Positions 1-5,772 of a stretch of 7,136 nt of DNA are shown here, piece after piece. Made by a program: the position numbers and the translations under genes. Within the stretch, counting starts at the first letter, position 1. Each line of letters opens with the position of its first letter. The notes beneath the pieces were generated by a model that worked only from the letters and a program-made list of their open reading frames with translations, made no database searches and was not told where the DNA came from. The stretch covers positions 1 to 7,136 of the forward strand of contig CAADVJ010000176.1 in NCBI GenBank assembly GCA_900752475.1. Direction: 5' to 3'. The DNA comes from an uncultured Collinsella sp. GTDB lineage: Bacteria > Actinomycetota > Coriobacteriia > Coriobacteriales > Coriobacteriaceae.

Positions 1-1
1 C

Positions 2-799
2 GAGCTGCTGGCCGATGCGCTCGAGGCCAAGGGCTTCCCGCGCGAGGCCGTGTCGATGATCGAGTCCACCGACCGCGAGGCCACCGGCGAGCTCATGAAG
101 CTCCGCGGTATTGTCGACGTACTCATTCCGCGCGGAGGTGCAGGCCTGATCCAGCGCTGCGTGCGCGAGTCGCTTGTGCCGGTGATCGAGACGGGCACGG
201 GCAACTGCCACATCTACGTGCATGAATCCGCCGACTTTGATAAGGCGCTCAACATTATCGTTAATGCCAAGACCCAGCGCGTAGGCGTGTGCAATGCCGC
301 CGAGTCGCTGCTGGTCGACCGTGCTGTGGCCGATGCGTTTTTGCCCGCGGTCGTGACCGTGCTGCATGACCACGGCGTGCTGATTCACGGCGACGAGGCA
401 ACCTGCGCCGCATGCGCCGATGCCGGGCTTGTGGAGGGCGATGACTACGTCGCCGCGACTGAGGAGGACTGGGGTCGCGAGTACCTGGGGCTCGAGATGA
501 GCGTGAAGGTCGTGGCAAACGAGGACGAGGCCATCGCACACATCAACCGCTACGGCACGATGCACTCCGAGGCCATCGTTGCCGAGGATACGGATGCTTG
601 CGAGCGCTTCCTCGATGCTGTCGATGCCTCGGCCGTGTACTCCAACGCCAGCACTCGCTTCACTGACGGCGGCGAGTTTGGCCTGGGTGCCGAGATCGGC
701 ATCTCGACCCAAAAACTCCACGCCCGTGGCCCCTTTGCCGCCGAGGCCCTCACCACCTACAAATACAAGCTCCGAGGCACCGGCCAGGTCCGCCCCTAA
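2..799 (+). CDS. proA: Glutamate-5-semialdehyde dehydrogenase (gamma-glutamyl phosphate reductase), 3' part
   Basis: ProA reduces gamma-glutamyl phosphate to glutamate-5-semialdehyde with NADPH, the second step of proline synthesis from glutamate, in the cytosol. The reading frame is open from the left edge, so the start lies outside the window; 265 residues remain of a protein that is usually about 410-430 aa. Diagnostic ProA signatures are visible: LIPRGGAGLI, VPVIETGTGNCH, and NAKTQR followed by VCNAAE, whose Cys (codon 290-292) is the expected catalytic nucleophile. The C-terminal block includes STRFTDGGEFGLG, AEIGISTQKLHARGP and TTYKYKLRGTGQVR. These are ProA-specific rather than general aldehyde dehydrogenase motifs. 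The C-terminus looks complete. The TAA stop (797-799) shares its last base with a 44-bp palindromic repeat, and the gene's terminator follows at 850-878. proB is probably upstream, but this cannot be seen. Confidence 0.96.
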   Translation, partial: ELLADALEAKGFPREAVSMIESTDREATGELMKLRGIVDVLIPRGGAGLIQRCVRESLVPVIETGTGNCHIYVHESADFDKALNIIVNAKTQRVGVCNAAESLLVDRAVADAFLPAVVTVLHDHGVLIHGDEATCAACADAGLVEGDDYVAATEEDWGREYLGLEMSVKVVANEDEAIAHINRYGTMHSEAIVAEDTDACERFLDAVDASAVYSNASTRFTDGGEFGLGAEIGISTQKLHARGPFAAEALTTYKYKLRGTGQVRP

Positions 800-842
800 A
801 CCTACCAAAAAGGGACAGGTTTATTTTGGCAGGTTTTATCTG
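799..842 (+). repeat. Stop-codon-linked 44-bp palindromic repeat, copy 1
   Basis: The 44-bp element reads AACCTACC, five A, GGGACAGG, TTTATTTT, GGCAGG, TTTTATCTG. The arms 799-810 and 824-835 form a 12-position hairpin with a 13-nt loop and one A-C mismatch (804/830). On the opposite strand that pair is a U-G wobble. Its first A is the last base of the proA TAA stop. It matches copies 2 and 3 at 41 of 44 positions overall, and the three variable positions all fall within two adjacent base pairs of the stem. It resembles REP-type extragenic palindromes and lies between proA and its terminator. Confidence 0.93.
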
Positions 843-849
843 CGGTTTT

Positions 850-878
850 GCCGGGTGACACGTTCGCCCGGCTTTTTT
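850..878 (+). terminator. Intrinsic terminator of proA
   Basis: A 9-bp stem pairs 850-858 (GCCGGGTGA) with 864-872 (TCGCCCGGC), with one G-T wobble and a 5-nt loop. A run of six T follows at 873-878. This is a textbook Rho-independent terminator, 50 bp after the proA stop. The palindromic repeat occupies the space between stop and terminator. Confidence 0.9.
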
Positions 879-970
879 CTCCGCATACCTTTTCTGTCTT
901 TCGGCTTGAGCCGTGGCGATATACGATAGTGACACCGTGTCCTAGCACCGACTCACCTGGAGGTATTGCC

Positions 971-1570
971 ATGTCCCAGACGCTTACCGCCGGAATCACC
1001 CGCGACCGTGCGTTCGAACTGCTCAACGAGCACAACAAAGATCCGTTCCACATCATCCACGGCGAGACGGTCGAGGGCACTATGCGCTACTTTGCGCGCG
1101 AGTTCGACCCCGAGAACGAGGAGTTTTGGGGCATCGTCGGTCTGCTGCACGACCTGGATTGGGAGGAGCATGAGGACGACCCCATGAACCACACCATCTA
1201 TGCTGCCGAGATTCTTGAGGGCGAAGGTGCGTCTCCCGAGCTCATTCGCGCCATCCAGACGCACACGTCGGACTTCAACACCTCACTACCCAAGCCCGAG
1301 CTGCAGATGGAAAAGATCCTGTTTGCCTGCGATGAGCTCACCGGCCTGATCGGCGCTGCCGTCATCATGCGCCCGAGCAAGAGCGTTATGGACTTTACGA
1401 CCAAGTCGCTCAAGAAGAAGTTCAAGGACAAACGCTTTGCCGCCGGCTGCTCGCGCGACGTGATTTCGCAAGGCGCCGAGATGTTGGGCTGGGAGCTCCC
1501 CGAGCTCTTTGACCGCACCATCGCGGCCATGCAGTCCTTCGCCCCCGACCGAGATACCTTCCAGGCCTAA
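971..1570 (+). CDS. HD-superfamily metal-dependent hydrolase
   Basis: This 199-residue soluble protein belongs to the HD phosphohydrolase superfamily, whose members use a His/Asp-bound metal to cleave phosphoester bonds; the substrate here is unknown. The conserved first His lies near residues 27-30 (FHIIHGETVEG). The HD doublet is H60-D61 in GLLHDLDW. A further His (H98, QTHTSD) and an Asp (D121 in FACDELTGLIG) are candidate late ligands. RPSKS followed by KKKFKDK is typical of a stand-alone HD family common in Firmicutes and Actinobacteria. The start was chosen at 971 because GGAGG (959-963) lies 7 nt upstream; an in-frame ATG at 848 falls in the proA terminator and has no ribosome binding site. 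There are no membrane segments. The gene is flanked by terminators and appears monocistronic. The TAA stop overlaps repeat copy 2. Confidence 0.9.
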   Translation: MSQTLTAGITRDRAFELLNEHNKDPFHIIHGETVEGTMRYFAREFDPENEEFWGIVGLLHDLDWEEHEDDPMNHTIYAAEILEGEGASPELIRAIQTHTSDFNTSLPKPELQMEKILFACDELTGLIGAAVIMRPSKSVMDFTTKSLKKKFKDKRFAAGCSRDVISQGAEMLGWELPELFDRTIAAMQSFAPDRDTFQA

Positions 1571-1612
1571 CCTGCCAAAAAGGGACAGGTTTATTTTGGC
1601 GGGTTTTATCTG
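1569..1612 (+). repeat. Stop-codon-linked 44-bp palindromic repeat, copy 2
   Basis: This copy has the same 44-bp layout as copy 1, with CCTGCC in the left arm and GGCGGG in the right. Arms 1569-1580 and 1594-1605 pair at all 12 positions, one being a T-G wobble. Its first two bases (AA) are the last two bases of the HD gene's TAA stop (1568-1570). A terminator hairpin follows directly at 1616. An alternative inner pairing of AACCTG (1569-1574) with CAGGTT (1586-1591) is also possible. Confidence 0.94.
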
Positions 1613-1615
1613 GGA

Positions 1616-1653
1616 AAACGCCTCCGTTTTAGCTTTAAGCTGCGGAGGCGTTT
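1616..1653. terminator. Bidirectional intrinsic terminator between the HD gene and the transposase gene
   Basis: A perfect 11-bp stem pairs 1616-1626 (AAACGCCTCCG) with 1643-1653 (CGGAGGCGTTT). The loop contains a nested AGCTT/AAGCT helix. On the + strand it ends the HD gene (TTTG tail); on the - strand it can end the transposase transcript (TTTTCCC tail). The T-tracts are short, so its efficiency is uncertain. Confidence 0.75.
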
Positions 1654-1703
1654 GTCGTATCTGCGGATGTCGCGGGCTGACGGCCGCCATTGCCGACCGA
1701 CGG

Positions 1704-2462
1704 CTAGGCCGCGTTCTTGATAATCCATGTTCCCAGTCCGGTCAGCAGCTGAACCTGCTTAATCGTTAATCCTTCTTTTCGAAGCGCGAGAATCGCCTCA
1801 TTGCGTAGCGCCTTAGAAATGGATTTGAGCTCCGTCGGAGCACATCCTGCGACACTCTGCACGATTGCTGTGCCAAATTCGCATAGATCTTCCTCGCGCA
1901 CCTTAGCTGTTGCGCTGGGGCGATAGGGAAGCGACGGCGCACTTTCCATGAGCTGAAGGTACGAGCGAGGTGTTGGAAATAAAAAATCGACAACGCTGCC
2001 GGTGACATGCGGCCGTGACCTGGCACTCATTAGGTACTCGCGATGGCTGCTCCATGGATATTCGTGGTATGCCGCCAGTCCTGCCTTTTGGGGATTCAGA
2101 TGAATGTATCGAATTGCCTCGAGTAAATATTCTTCCGACTTGATGGGCGAATCCCAAAATCGCTCCTGAAACACGTGGCCGATATGACCCGTCCGCGCAT
2201 TGTACCTGCCCGCATACGATACGGCTATCGCATGCATCGCGTCGCTCTTGCGGTCGTCCGGATCGTCGATGAGCAGATGAATATGGTTTCCCATAAGGCA
2301 CCAAGCGATAAGCTCAATATTGTGTTTGGGGAGGATCGCATCAAGGATCTGAAGCAAGGCGATTCGGTTCTCGGCATCGTCAAACAGCAATTGCCCTCCG
2401 TTTCCACGCAACGTGACGTGGAAATAACCGGTTGGTGACTTTGAACGAGGCTTTCTCGGCAT
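1704..2462 (-). CDS. REP-associated tyrosine transposase (RAYT), IS200-like Y1 family
   Basis: This 252-aa single-strand DNA transposase is of the Y1_Tnp/HUH type. The family nicks hairpin-marked single-stranded DNA through a tyrosine nucleophile and is linked to REP palindromes. The metal-binding HUH motif is H60-I-H62 in LMGNHIHLLI. The catalytic Tyr is probably Y119 in EAIRYIHLNPQKAG. Other family blocks are GYFHVTLRGN near the N-terminus and GHVFQERFW (about 96-104). The C-terminal 40 residues (RNEAILALRKEGLTIKQVQLL) look like a helix-turn-helix. The start was chosen at 2462 because GGAGG lies 4 nt upstream; the ATG 39 bp further upstream lacks one. All key residues are present and the frame is open, so it looks intact. 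Its DNA is visibly more AT-rich than the neighbouring genes, suggesting acquisition. It lies between inverted copies 2 and 3 of the palindromic repeat, its likely substrate (inferred). Confidence 0.92.
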   Translation of the reverse strand: MPRKPRSKSPTGYFHVTLRGNGGQLLFDDAENRIALLQILDAILPKHNIELIAWCLMGNHIHLLIDDPDDRKSDAMHAIAVSYAGRYNARTGHIGHVFQERFWDSPIKSEEYLLEAIRYIHLNPQKAGLAAYHEYPWSSHREYLMSARSRPHVTGSVVDFLFPTPRSYLQLMESAPSLPYRPSATAKVREEDLCEFGTAIVQSVAGCAPTELKSISKALRNEAILALRKEGLTIKQVQLLTGLGTWIIKNAA

Positions 2463-2776
2463 GGTCCCTCCTTTAGCTTGAATGAGCTGAAGATACTGCA
2501 TTCGGAGACCACGGTTGTCGAGATTCAGTTCACCGACTATAGCTGCTACCTGCCGAAATGTTATTGCGTTTTCAAATTGATGCTTTTAAATGGTAATTGA
2601 GCAAGACGGGCGCGCTTGTTGTTGATGTGAGCGTTGGTTGCATCGATTTTGATGGCCCTCGAGTGATGTTATCGCAAATGGACTTCATGTATTTCTGCGG
2701 CGATGGAATAATAGCCGGGCGCTCAAAAACAAAACGGAGCACCCGGCCATTTACTAATTGTTCGTTAACGTTTGGC
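2463..2776. other. AT-rich intergenic stretch upstream of the transposase, no gene seen
   Basis: This 314-bp stretch separates the transposase start from repeat copy 3. It should contain the transposase promoter, but I could not assign a convincing -35/-10 pair. Short open frames on both strands (for example 2597-2842 +, 2572-2793 -) have no ribosome binding site and run into the repeat, so they are not called. The only structured part is the hairpin at 2714-2747. Confidence 0.6.
2714..2747 (-). terminator. Hairpin, probable terminator of the carD-family gene
   Basis: Arms 2714-2724 (GCCGGGCGCTC) and 2737-2747 (GAGCACCCGGC) pair over 11 positions. On the minus strand the one odd pair is a G-U wobble, whereas on the + strand it is a C-A mismatch, which favours minus-strand use. 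The following tail (TATTATT on the minus strand) is only moderately U-rich. It lies about 70 nt past the carD stop, beyond repeat copy 3. Confidence 0.6.
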
Positions 2777-2820
2777 CAGATAAAACCTACCAAAATAAAC
2801 CTGTCCCTTTTTGGCAGGTT
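2777..2820 (-). repeat. Stop-codon-linked 44-bp palindromic repeat, copy 3
   Basis: Read on the minus strand, this copy has CCTGCC in the left arm and GGTAGG in the right. The 12-position stem keeps full pairing through one G-T wobble. Its first two bases (AA) are the last two bases of the carD TAA stop (2819-2821 on the plus strand). It has the same orientation relative to its host gene as copies 1 and 2, and is inverted relative to copy 2 across the transposase gene. Confidence 0.94.
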
Positions 2821-3304
2821 AGTTGAGGGCGGCTTGGGCTAGGCGGGCTTCGGCGGCCTCCTCGGTGACACCAAGGGCCACGGCGAACTCCTCGATGGAG
2901 CGGCGTTTGGCCTCCTTGAGTACGCGCATGTAGTAGGAGCTGGGTTTTTTATCAGCTTCCTCGGCCTGGCGAATGCGGTGCATCATGGTCTTTGCCACGC
3001 GGACCGTCTCAGGCGCGCCCAGCTTGAGCTGCTGCTTAAAGTGTGTCTCCTCAAGTGAGCTGTTGCGCTCGGTAAAGGTGTCGCACTCCAGCTCGTCATA
3101 GTGGCTCAGCAGGTGCTCGGCATCTTGCTGCGAGATGGCGGCGTGCAAACGGTCGGCCTGCGCCACGGGGTACATGAGGATCGTCTGCGCATGTCCCTGC
3201 TTGGTCTCGAGCAGTAGCATGGGCTGCGGCGTGTCGTCCCTAAAACCGACGACGGTGCAGACTCCCTGACCCGGATGAATGACGTGTTGACCGATTGAGA
3301 ACAT
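2819..3304 (-). CDS. carD: CarD/CdnL-family RNA polymerase-binding transcription regulator
   Basis: This 161-aa protein starts with a CarD/TRCF RNA-polymerase-interacting domain, MFSIGQHVIHPGQGVCTVVG, with the typical (V/I)HPGQGVC loop over roughly residues 1-55. A helical C-terminal region (about 60-161) follows, rich in charged residues and containing KPSSYYMRVLKEAKRR and EEFAVALGV. CarD proteins bind the RNAP beta lobe and stabilise or otherwise tune promoter open complexes, often at rRNA and growth genes. The length fits the family (about 150-170 aa). The start is supported by GGAGG at 3309-3313, 4 nt before ATG. It is divergent from argS with a 342-bp shared upstream region, and has a candidate promoter at 3334-3362. 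Several CarD paralogues often coexist, so the symbol denotes the family, not proven orthology. Confidence 0.88.
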   Translation of the reverse strand: MFSIGQHVIHPGQGVCTVVGFRDDTPQPMLLLETKQGHAQTILMYPVAQADRLHAAISQQDAEHLLSHYDELECDTFTERNSSLEETHFKQQLKLGAPETVRVAKTMMHRIRQAEEADKKPSSYYMRVLKEAKRRSIEEFAVALGVTEEAAEARLAQAALN

Positions 3305-3318
3305 GCTACCTCCAACTT

Positions 3319-3334
3319 ATACGAATTTACGTAT
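3319..3334. promoter_or_regulatory. Palindrome at the carD transcription start region
   Basis: ATACG and CGTAT form an inverted repeat with a 6-bp AT-rich centre. It covers the predicted transcription start and touches the -10 hexamer of the carD promoter, where an operator would be expected. No regulator is identified, and a 5+5 match could be chance. Confidence 0.3.
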
Positions 3335-3362
3335 GTCTAGAATAACACGCTGACGTGCGCAA
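3334..3362 (-). promoter_or_regulatory. Candidate promoter of the carD-family gene
   Basis: On the minus strand, TTGCGC (3357-3362) and TAGACA (3334-3339) are separated by exactly 17 bp. Transcription would start near 3327, giving a leader of about 23 nt before the ATG at 3304. Both hexamers match the sigma-70-type consensus only partly. Confidence 0.45.
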
Positions 3363-3550
3363 ACCCTTACTTTATGCAGGAAAAGCACACAACTCTGATA
3401 GGTAAGAGTATTCGATAACAGACGCAGCTCATTCACACCTTTATACATTTTCAACGCCTGCATAATCTGCAGGCAGACCGGCATCTTTGAGTGACTCCAT
3501 ACAAGCTGTAGTCATTTTTGTGCATATGCAATATCTATTAGCTTTACCCT
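3363..3550. other. Divergent carD/argS intergenic region, no gene seen
   Basis: This is the central part of the 342-bp gap between the divergent carD and argS genes. It holds a 7-bp stem-loop (GCCTGCA 3456-3462 with TGCAGGC 3468-3474) with no T-tract on either side. It also holds a perfect 10-bp palindrome, TGCATATGCA, at 3521-3530, about 20 bp upstream of the argS -35 element. I see no T-box signature in front of argS. Short open frames here lack ribosome binding sites. Confidence 0.5.
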
Positions 3551-3579
3551 GCGACAGTGCCCGTCGCTTGTGATAGAGT
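3551..3579 (+). promoter_or_regulatory. Candidate argS promoter with extended -10
   Basis: GCGACA (3551-3556) and TAGAGT (3574-3579) are spaced by 17 bp. The -10 hexamer is preceded by TGA at 3571-3573, an extended -10 (TGn) arrangement. Transcription would start near 3586 and give a leader of about 60 nt ending in AGGAGG (3637-3642). Confidence 0.5.
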
Positions 3580-3646
3580 GCTACAAACTCTGGCTTTTGC
3601 CCTACGAGTGACCAAGAGCTCGGGGGCTTTAACACAAGGAGGATCT

Positions 3647-5500
3647 ATGCCCGAGAAGATTGAAGAGCTGGTACGCGCTGCGCTTGCTGCGGCCCAGGAG
3701 GCCGGCGACCTTTCCGCATTTGAACTTGACGATTGCGCTATCGAGCGACCGGCTGACACTTCTCATGGCGAGTGGACCTCTACCATGGCCCTGAAGTCCG
3801 CCAAGCTGGCCCACTGCGCCCCGCGCAAGATCGCCGAGGCCATCGTTGCCCATATGCCCGAGGACCCCGCGATCGAGAAGGTTGAGATCGCAGGCCCCGG
3901 CTTCATCAACTTCTACCTCTCCGTTGCCGTCAAGAATGCCATCTTTGGCGAGGCTCGCGAGAAGGGTATGGACTTCGCTAAGTCCAACGTCGGTGGTGGC
4001 CTGAAGACCCAGGTCGAGTTCGTCTCCGCCAACCCCGTCGGCCCCATGCACATCGGCCACGGCCGCTGGGCCGCGCTGGGCGACTCGCTCTGCCGTGTTA
4101 TGGACCACGCCGGTTACGACATCCAGCGTGAGTTCTACATCAACGACCACGGCTCTCAGATGAACACCTTCGGCAACTCCATCAGCACGCGCTATATGCA
4201 GCTTGCCGACATCATCGCCAAGCAGGGCGTGGATATCGACGAGGCTCACAAGCTGCTGATCGCCGACCGCGACGCCTTTGTTGCCGACGAGAACGACGAG
4301 CATCCCGAGACCCATCCGTACCAGGACAACTTTGCCGAGACCCTGGGCAAGGACTCCTACGGCGGCGACTACATCATCGACGAGGCTGCCGAGTTCTGGC
4401 GCACCGACGGCGACAAGTGGGTCAACGCCGATCCTCAGGAGCGTATGGAGAGCTTCCGCGAGCGCGGCTATGTGAAGATGGTCGACAACATGCGCGACCT
4501 TTGCCATGCCGTTAACTGCGACTTCGATCGTTGGTTCTCCGAGCGCTCGCTGTATGTGAAGGACACCGAGGGCGAGACCGCCGGCACCTCCGCCGTCGAC
4601 CGCGCTTTTGAGAAGCTCGACAAGATGGGCTATCTCTACACCAAGGACGGCGCCCTGTGGTTCCGCTCCACCGACCTGGGCGATGACAAGGACCGCGTTC
4701 TGATCAAGTCCGACGGCGAGTACACCTACTTCGCCTCCGACGTTGCCTATCACTGGGATAAGTTCCAGCGCGTCGACCACGTCATCGACATCTGGGGCGC
4801 CGACCACCACGGATACATCGAGCGCGTCCGCTGCGTCTGCGATGCCTTGGGTTACCCCGGCAAGTTTGAGGTTCTGCTGGGCCAGCTCGTCAACCTGCTG
4901 CGCAACGGCAAGCCCGTCCGTATGTCCAAGCGTAAGGGCACCATGGTGACCCTGCAGGAGCTCGTCGACGAGGTCGGCTCCGACGCTGCCCGTTACACCC
5001 TCATCTCCAAGAGCTCCAACCAGATGGTCGACTTCGATATTGAGGCCGTCAAGAAGCGCGACAACTCCAACCCGGTGTACTACGTGCAGTACGCTCACGC
5101 CCGCGTGTGCTCCATCCTGCGCCGTGCCGCTGACGTTACGCCCGAGCAGGCTGACGAGATGGGCATGAAGGCCGTCGCCGCCAAGGCCATCGGTGAGAAC
5201 GTCGATTACTCGCTGCTGACCGACCCGACCGAGCTCGCCCTTTCGCGCAAGCTCAACGAGCTCACCGACCTCATCGCCAGCTGCGCTCGCGACCGCGCCC
5301 CGTTCCGTCTGACGCACTTTGCTGAGGAACTCGCCGGCGACTTCCACAGCTTCTACGCTGCCTGTCAGGTGCTGCCGAGCGAGGGCCGTCCCGTCGACCC
5401 CGAGCTTTCGCGTGCCCGTCTGGCCGCTTGCGATGCCGTCCGTGTGACGCTCGCCCTGGTGCTCACCCTCGTTGGCGTTTCCGCGCCCGAGCAGATGTAA
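3647..5500 (+). CDS. argS: Arginyl-tRNA synthetase
   Basis: This 617-aa class Ia aminoacyl-tRNA synthetase charges tRNA-Arg with arginine using ATP, in the cytosol. The N-terminal Add-1 domain for tRNA D-loop recognition covers about residues 1-115. The catalytic HIGH motif is at 135-138, within FVSANPVGPMHIGHGR. The second ATP-binding motif is MSKRKGTMVTL at about 426-436, in the KMSKS position. The DALR anticodon-binding domain follows, from about residue 480 (YAHARVCSILRR) to the C-terminus. The length is slightly above the usual 550-590 aa; part of the excess is in the acidic segment around residues 200-260. The start was chosen at 3647 because AGGAGG (3637-3642) lies just upstream; an in-frame start at 3557 would overlap the promoter. 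It is transcribed alone, with a strong terminator at 5546-5578. The long open frame on the opposite strand is a codon-bias shadow. Confidence 0.98.
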   Translation: MPEKIEELVRAALAAAQEAGDLSAFELDDCAIERPADTSHGEWTSTMALKSAKLAHCAPRKIAEAIVAHMPEDPAIEKVEIAGPGFINFYLSVAVKNAIFGEAREKGMDFAKSNVGGGLKTQVEFVSANPVGPMHIGHGRWAALGDSLCRVMDHAGYDIQREFYINDHGSQMNTFGNSISTRYMQLADIIAKQGVDIDEAHKLLIADRDAFVADENDEHPETHPYQDNFAETLGKDSYGGDYIIDEAAEFWRTDGDKWVNADPQERMESFRERGYVKMVDNMRDLCHAVNCDFDRWFSERSLYVKDTEGETAGTSAVDRAFEKLDKMGYLYTKDGALWFRSTDLGDDKDRVLIKSDGEYTYFASDVAYHWDKFQRVDHVIDIWGADHHGYIERVRCVCDALGYPGKFEVLLGQLVNLLRNGKPVRMSKRKGTMVTLQELVDEVGSDAARYTLISKSSNQMVDFDIEAVKKRDNSNPVYYVQYAHARVCSILRRAADVTPEQADEMGMKAVAAKAIGENVDYSLLTDPTELALSRKLNELTDLIASCARDRAPFRLTHFAEELAGDFHSFYAACQVLPSEGRPVDPELSRARLAACDAVRVTLALVLTLVGVSAPEQM

Positions 5501-5545
5501 GCTACGGGTCATTTGACCGTACAGACTTGGTTTAACTAAGCCTTG

Positions 5546-5578
5546 AAAGCCCGATCTCCCACGGAGGTCGGGCTTTTT
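5546..5578 (+). terminator. Intrinsic terminator of argS
   Basis: A 14-position stem pairs 5546-5559 with 5563-5576 (AAAGCCCGA...; ...TCGGGCTTT) with one T-G wobble and a 3-nt loop. The T-run is 5574-5578. It lies 45 bp after the argS stop and is strong and canonical. Confidence 0.92.
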
Positions 5579-5622
5579 GCAAACGCCGACGTATTGACGA
5601 ATTTGGAACTGCTGGAAATACG

Positions 5623-5772
5623 AAACTATGCCGGTTTACTACGATGAAATGAGAAATTCCAACTACGCCGGCTTTTCGCAAAAAAGTGCAAGGCATCTAC
5701 CTGCGGTTTTAGTTCAACAAGTTTCGGAGTGGTCGCGGTTGAGCGATTCATCGTAGTAAACCGCCATAGTTT
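5623..5772. repeat. Inverted-repeat element with 26-bp arms
   Basis: The left arm 5623-5648 and right arm 5747-5772 are reverse complements at 25 of 26 positions (the only difference is 5631 against 5764). They enclose a 98-bp interior. A related motif, AACTACGCCGGCTTT, recurs at 5661-5675 as a direct copy of part of the left arm. The interior can form a further stem, GTTCAAC (5712-5718) with GTTGAGC (5738-5744). An ATG at 5628 opens a 42-codon frame ending at 5756 (TAG) without a good ribosome binding site. The right arm read on the minus strand also opens with ATG and encodes nearly the same first seven residues. It may be a small mobile repeat (MITE-like), a structured RNA, or a remnant of a duplicated small gene; the sequence alone does not decide. 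Confidence 0.8.

Noticed and set aside
902..941. Promoter or operator for the HD gene (CGGCTTGAGCCG palindrome, TACGAT, GACACCGTGTC)
   Set aside because: TTGAGC and TACGAT are only 10 bp apart, and no suitable -35 lies 16-18 bp upstream of TACGAT. The small palindromes are plausible but not supportable.
2545..2562. Degenerate fourth copy of the palindromic repeat (CTACCTGCCGAAA)
   Set aside because: Only about 12 bases resemble the left arm. The loop GGGACAGG and the right arm are missing, so chance similarity is more likely.
1569..2820. Composite transposon bounded by repeat copies 2 and 3
   Set aside because: Each repeat is anchored to its neighbour gene's stop codon, and a third copy lies outside. 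I see no direct target duplication around the 1569-2820 unit.
2597..2842. 81-codon plus-strand frame upstream of the transposase
   Set aside because: It has no ribosome binding site, a non-protein-like composition, and its end reads through the palindromic repeat and into antisense carD sequence.
3441..3635. 64-codon minus-strand frame in the carD/argS gap
   Set aside because: It has no ribosome binding site, runs across the argS promoter, and I recognise no family.
3580..3646. T-box riboswitch in the argS leader
   Set aside because: The leader from the predicted start is only about 60 nt, and no conserved T-box sequence or antiterminator/terminator pair is visible before the AGGAGG.
3629..5512. 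Open frame of about 627 codons on the strand opposite argS
   Set aside because: It mirrors argS almost exactly. Its Val/Gly/Leu/Asp-rich composition is what codon bias in a high-GC gene produces on the opposite strand, and argS is unambiguous.
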